64,000 bases of DNA, taken from Dermatemys mawii. Lineage: Eukaryota; Chordata; Testudines; Dermatemydidae. The stretch spans positions 13,458,575 to 13,522,574 of the forward strand of contig ML677351.1 of the NCBI GenBank assembly GCA_007922305.1. The letters run 5' to 3'. Shown one piece after another: positions 60,072 to 64,000 of this stretch. The notes under the pieces were generated by a model, which searched no databases, was not told the origin of the DNA, and was given only the letters and a program-made list of their open reading frames with translations. Made by a program: the position numbers and the translations under genes. Every line of letters starts with the position of its first letter. Positions within the stretch are counted from its first letter, which is position 1.

Positions 60072-62713
60072 GCACTGCCTATATTTTAGGTTGCCTGAGA
60101 TCTCCCATCATTGGTCCTCATTTTCAGTTGCTTACAGCTTTGCCAAACAACCCATTTTCTATGCTGAAATTTCCTATGCTGTCTGCCTGAGGCTGACTAT
60201 TTTTGAAAAGTTTCAGAAAAAAAAGTTTATCCATTTCCAAGACCAAGATTAGGAGAAAAAAAAGACATTGTTTTCCCTGTGTTAAAAAAAAGCTTTTACA
60301 TCCATTTCATTGAGAGGTTCTAGTGTGTCCAGGCTTTGGGACAGGGAATTGAAATTTGGCAGGGGCATAGGTTGCATATGCTCCGTAGAGACTTGTCAAG
60401 AGTTTGGCAGCCAAATTCTCTCAAGATTCTGTCTGCAGTGAGCATGCAGTGAAGATGAAAAAGCAGCCTCAATTCTGGTATTTCCGCACTTATGAGTGCT
60501 TGACTTTGCAACCTTAACATTATTTTAGCAGTGTATTTTTTATGCAATATACAGTACACTGGACTGAATGGTCAGGACCAGAGTCTGTGCTTGCTGAGAC
60601 ATCCACATTCACAACGCCCTTTGTCATGAATGCAAGTGAAACATACATATGGGAGGATAAAACATGGTTTTCCGGAAATAGAACACATGAGGGCTCAATT
60701 CTTCCCTCAGAAATGTGAAATCAAACTTTAAAATATCAACCCAGCAAATTTTCTGAAGGTGGGAGGGGGAGTTTAGGGGAAAAAACCTAAGCTGAAAACA
60801 TGTGAACCTCAGCTTTGCTGTGATGCTGACCTTTGGTTTTATTTTTTTGAATCTAAATGAAAGTGATTTTCTGTAATCTCAAGCCCTGGGACTTTCTACT
60901 TTCTTAATGCATCTGTGATTTGTTTTGGGGAACCTTTAAGAGGCATTCCTGATTCGTCTGCCTAGATTAATCTGTGATGATGTTTAACTTTCCTGGGAAA
61001 GGAACATCTTTCCTTGGGCTGTTTCCTACCTGCATTTTGGGAGGCATCATTAATTTTGAAGGAAGGACAGATGAGTCTGGGCATCTGTATTCCGTTCACA
61101 TACCAATACAGGTCTTTCTGGTAGGTATTGCTTGTGGAGGAAGGTAAATGTATTTGAAGCTGTAAGGCCTGAGCTTTAAATATACCTCTGTAGTGTCACA
61201 AGGCCAGGAGATGAGAGAAAGAAATCTGGCCAATTTACTGCGTTCATTAACAAGACTGCTCCGTGGGCACCCTGTCCACACTCAAAACTATATAAAATAA
61301 ATGCCCTCTCTGAAGACCAGATTCCGACTAAGGGCCTGATCTTGGGAAGTGCTGATGAGTGCCCACAACTCCAGTCGAACAGTGGGTGCTCTGCACCATT
61401 GAAACACACGCCTGAAATGAATATCCCTCAATGAGGCTTCCTCGTGTGTCTGGCAGACCAAAATGATGACTTCCCAAAGAAGTATTTCCTCCTTTGTGTC
61501 TATTCTTCAGGCTCCTCAACTGAGTCCTGTGCTCGCTCTGCTGGTCAGACATCAGTCTATAGCCAAAGTTATTCTACCAGTTGAACAGTTCATTAGTAGG
61601 CTGCCACATTTCCTTTCCTCCACAAGCATCACCTACCAAGTCCCACCTAAAGCTCTGTATAGCCCTGGAACCTCAGTCTCTGCTTTCATCACGCACTGCC
61701 TCTCCTGCATGCAGGAGAAACATGGACAGATCTTCAGTGGATTCCTTGCTCCAGCAGTGTTATTTCTTGGTGGATGCACCTAAATCAATCCAAGTCTCAC
61801 TGTCATGGTACAATGTCAGGAGGCCAAAGGAACATTAGCTATGCACAGTCAGCGTGTATCAAATACCAGTACAGCAGCACATCAGTAGCAGTCATTGGAA
61901 AAGTAAAAAGTGGACTTATCTTGCCCTTGGAAGGCTCTGAAGACTGGGATGTGGAGCCTATCACCTCTAGGGCATCGGCCCAGTGCAGGCAGATGATTGA
62001 TGGGATATGGCTAGGTGAGCAGGGCAGGTTTGCAGGTACATGAACTGGGAAAACCACCTCATCTGTCACGGTCATTACCATTTGCCTTTGCTACTTGTAC
62101 ATTTCAGGTAACTCATTGGCCAAGGCCCAAATCTCCACAAATTGGTCTTGTAATTTTCTAGTCCAAGCTCTAAACTGCTCCATGTTCCACACGGCACAGC
62201 ATAGCTTCCTACACGCTTGTTTTTGCTGTTACTCTCATGTGTTTCACAGCCCTCCAGCTATTCCACAGAGAAGGCGCCGCTCCAATTGATCTTGAAACAA
62301 AACACACTTCCCAAATTCAATTAACACACACTAAGGCAACACCTTAACTCGGAGCATAGCCATGCACCACACCTGATGTCAGACAAGAAGTCATTCCCCG
62401 TGTCCACTGTTGACCTATGCTGACGTGACTGAACGGGGCAGGGGGGAGGGGGAGGGAAGGTTTTGAATTCCAGCACAGGCAAGACAAGCTGGGTGGATTA
62501 AAGGAATAAGGATTGTGCTGCACTAACTGCTGGCAGCCAAAGCTGTTTCCCTGTGGGAGTGCGCGTGTACAATGGGCAGCAGTCACTTTGGCTATATGGG
62601 CAGCACAGAGTATTGGAAATGCCACATGAAGGGAAAATCCTTCTGGTTTCCAAGGTTTTGTACGGTTGGGTTGTGTCCTCGTTCACCCTTGACTGGGTTG
62701 TAACAAGGTGTGG
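60072..62713. other. No gene seen
   Basis: Mixed composition. Open frames at 61,463-61,838 (plus) and 61,328-61,552 (minus) overlap and lack splice or similarity support. Nothing resembling ADPRH or another expected neighbour of CD80 is visible. Confidence 0.4.
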
Positions 62714-63130
62714 GCAGAGCCGGATTAAGGTCTCTGGGGCCCATAGGCCGGAGCAAGTGCGGGGGCCCTGGAGCCAGAATCATGGCCCTACCCAAGCCCT
62801 TCTGCCTACGGCCCAGCTCCTGTTCCATCCCTTCTGCCTGTGGCCCTGACCACAGACCCACTCCATTCTGGCCTTTGCCTGTGGCCCTGCCCCCATTCCA
62901 TCCTTTCCCCCACAGCCCTGACACCAGTCTCTCCTTTCTGCCCCCACACTCCCACTGCAGCCATGAGAACGGGGAAACTTTGTGCCCCCTGCACGGCTTC
63001 AAGGCTGCAGTGGGGAGTGAGAACTCCTCCAGCCCTGGGAGCTTGGTGAGGGAGATTTTTCCAGGGGCCCCAAATTGGCAGGGGCCCCTGGGCACAGGCC
63101 CCAGGGACCCATGTGGTAATCTGCCACTGG
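62714..63130 (-). mobile_element. hAT-type MITE, 417 bp, 7/8 TSD
   Basis: Left end GCAGAGCCGGATTAAGG; right end inverse CCAGTGGCAGATTACC. Flanks AGGTGTGG (62,706-62,713) and ATGTGTGG (63,131-63,138). The right-hand half, GGCCCCTGGGCACAGGCCCC, matches the element at 24,120 in inverse. Confidence 0.85.
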
Positions 63131-63154
63131 ATGTGTGGTCTGAGATACAACACT

Positions 63155-63445
63155 GGGGGTTCCTAAAGTCCAAGGCCAGGAGGGATCATTGCGCTCATCT
63201 AGTCTGACCTCCTGTATAAAACGGGATATAGAACTTCTCCAAAATAATTCCTAGAGCAGAGCTTTCAGAACACCACCCAGTCTTGATTTAAAAGTTGTCA
63301 GTGATCAAGAATCCACCACTGCCTTAGTAAATTGTGCCAGCAGTTAATTACCCCTCCCGGTTAGAAATTTAAGACCCATTTCCAGTCTGAATTTGTCTAG
63401 CTTCAGCATTCAGCCATTAGATCATGTTATACCTTTCTCTGCTAG
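63155..63445 (-). mobile_element. CR1 LINE 3' tail (same subfamily as 11,846-12,240)
   Basis: CAAGGCCAGGAGGGATCATT, CATCTAGTCTGACCTCCTGT, CCCAGTCTTGATTTAAAAGT, CAGTCTGAATTTGTCTAGCT. Reverse orientation. Confidence 0.88.
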
Positions 63446-63585
63446 TATGATTATTCCCATTTTACAGATGGGGAAACTGAGAATTAAAGAGACTTATCAC
63501 GGTCATCCGGCAGGCCAGTGGCACAGCCAGGAATAGCATCCAGATCTCCTGTGTCATAGGCCAATGCTGTAGTCACTGGTCAATC
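63446..63585 (-). repeat. MIR/CORE-type SINE, reverse
   Basis: GATTATTCCCATTTTACAGA, TGGGGAAACTGAGAATTAAA, CAGGCCAGTGGCACAGCCAG, ATCTCCTGTGTCATAGGCCA: reverse MIR-like body, close to consensus. Confidence 0.8.
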
Positions 63586-64000
63586 TTGATCAGTTAAATT
63601 TGTTTAATCCTAACTAGGTTTCCCTTGATATTGTCGCTATAGCCGTCTTGGATGGCTCCCCCTTCCTGCCTTATGCTCAGAGTGTCAATGACTGTGGATA
63701 CTCTCTGACTCAATGTAGAATAATTTTTTGGTGACAAAAGGGAGCTCTGGGGAACAGCTGCTTGTGCCTATGAGTGGCATATGGCAGCAGTGCTAGGAGG
63801 GGAGAAAGCTTGTCTTTCAGCCAACCTGTCTTTGTGGCATATTGAGAAAGCTTCGTCCCCCTGTGAGCATGGACACCCATGCGTGGAGGAAGGGGAAGGC
63901 TGGAAGAGGGCGTGAATGGTGTGCGGGGGATTTGGCAGTGAGTGAGCACACGCTCCCCATGGGAGAGCTCTGTGTGCGTTAGGGTGGCGTCGTGGTTGAG
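63586..64000. other. No gene seen
   Basis: Unremarkable sequence to the window edge. Confidence 0.4.

Noticed and set aside
60072..62713. Search for ADPRH, the next expected gene beyond CD80
   Set aside because: No segment resembling ADP-ribosylhydrolase was seen on either strand; it is probably outside the window.
62592..63207. 193- and 165-codon frames
   Set aside because: Fall within the MITE at 62,714-63,130.
1..64000. CRISPR arrays, tRNA/rRNA genes, bacterial-style operons
   Set aside because: No spaced direct repeats, no cloverleaf or rRNA sequence; the DNA is vertebrate. SINE heads are tRNA-derived but not tRNA genes.

Overview
This is eukaryotic, vertebrate DNA: two multi-exon genes with GT-AG introns lie in a sea of transposon remnants. 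The repeat content (DIRS tyrosine-recombinase retrotransposon, Penelope-like element with a GIY-YIG domain, CR1 LINE tails, MIR/CORE-type SINEs and many hAT-type MITEs with 8-bp duplications) together with the gene sequences suggests a non-avian sauropsid, most likely a turtle. That species call is inference from repeat style; no search was run.

Layout. (1) 447-14,520, plus strand: TIMMDC1, an inner-mitochondrial-membrane Tim17/22/23-family protein and complex I assembly factor. It has seven coding exons (836-945, 3166-3331, 5197-5285, 6209-6276, 7322-7400, 8300-8410, 13773-13917) whose phases join cleanly to a 255-codon frame. Exon 1 lies in a GC-box-rich CpG island. The last intron holds a degraded DIRS element that is itself interrupted by a hAT MITE, a CR1 tail and another MITE. 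(2) About 14,520-22,490: the tail-to-tail intergenic space, mostly GC-rich repeat debris, and probably the CD80 3' UTR. (3) 22,491-44,656, minus strand: CD80 (B7-1), the T-cell costimulatory ligand. Signal-peptide, IgV, IgC and transmembrane exons are visible and all joined in phase 1; a cytoplasmic-tail exon is proposed at 22,491-22,618. The 12.3-kb intron after the signal exon carries a Penelope-like element, MITEs, microsatellites and a ~45-bp minisatellite. (4) 44,670-64,000: upstream of CD80. No gene was found. It holds a degraded Ty3/gypsy LTR retrotransposon (48.2-52.6 kb), a broken hAT transposase element (56.8-59.2 kb) nested inside a MITE, CR1 and SINE pieces and further MITEs.

The gene order TIMMDC1 (+) / CD80 (-) matches the convergent arrangement known in mammals. 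The two genes are functionally unrelated neighbours. I found no undescribed multi-gene system. The most distinctive content is the repeated nesting of different transposon classes, one perfectly delimited MITE family with CAGGGC-type ends, and small features of CD80 (extra cysteines, uncertain tail) that deserve checking.
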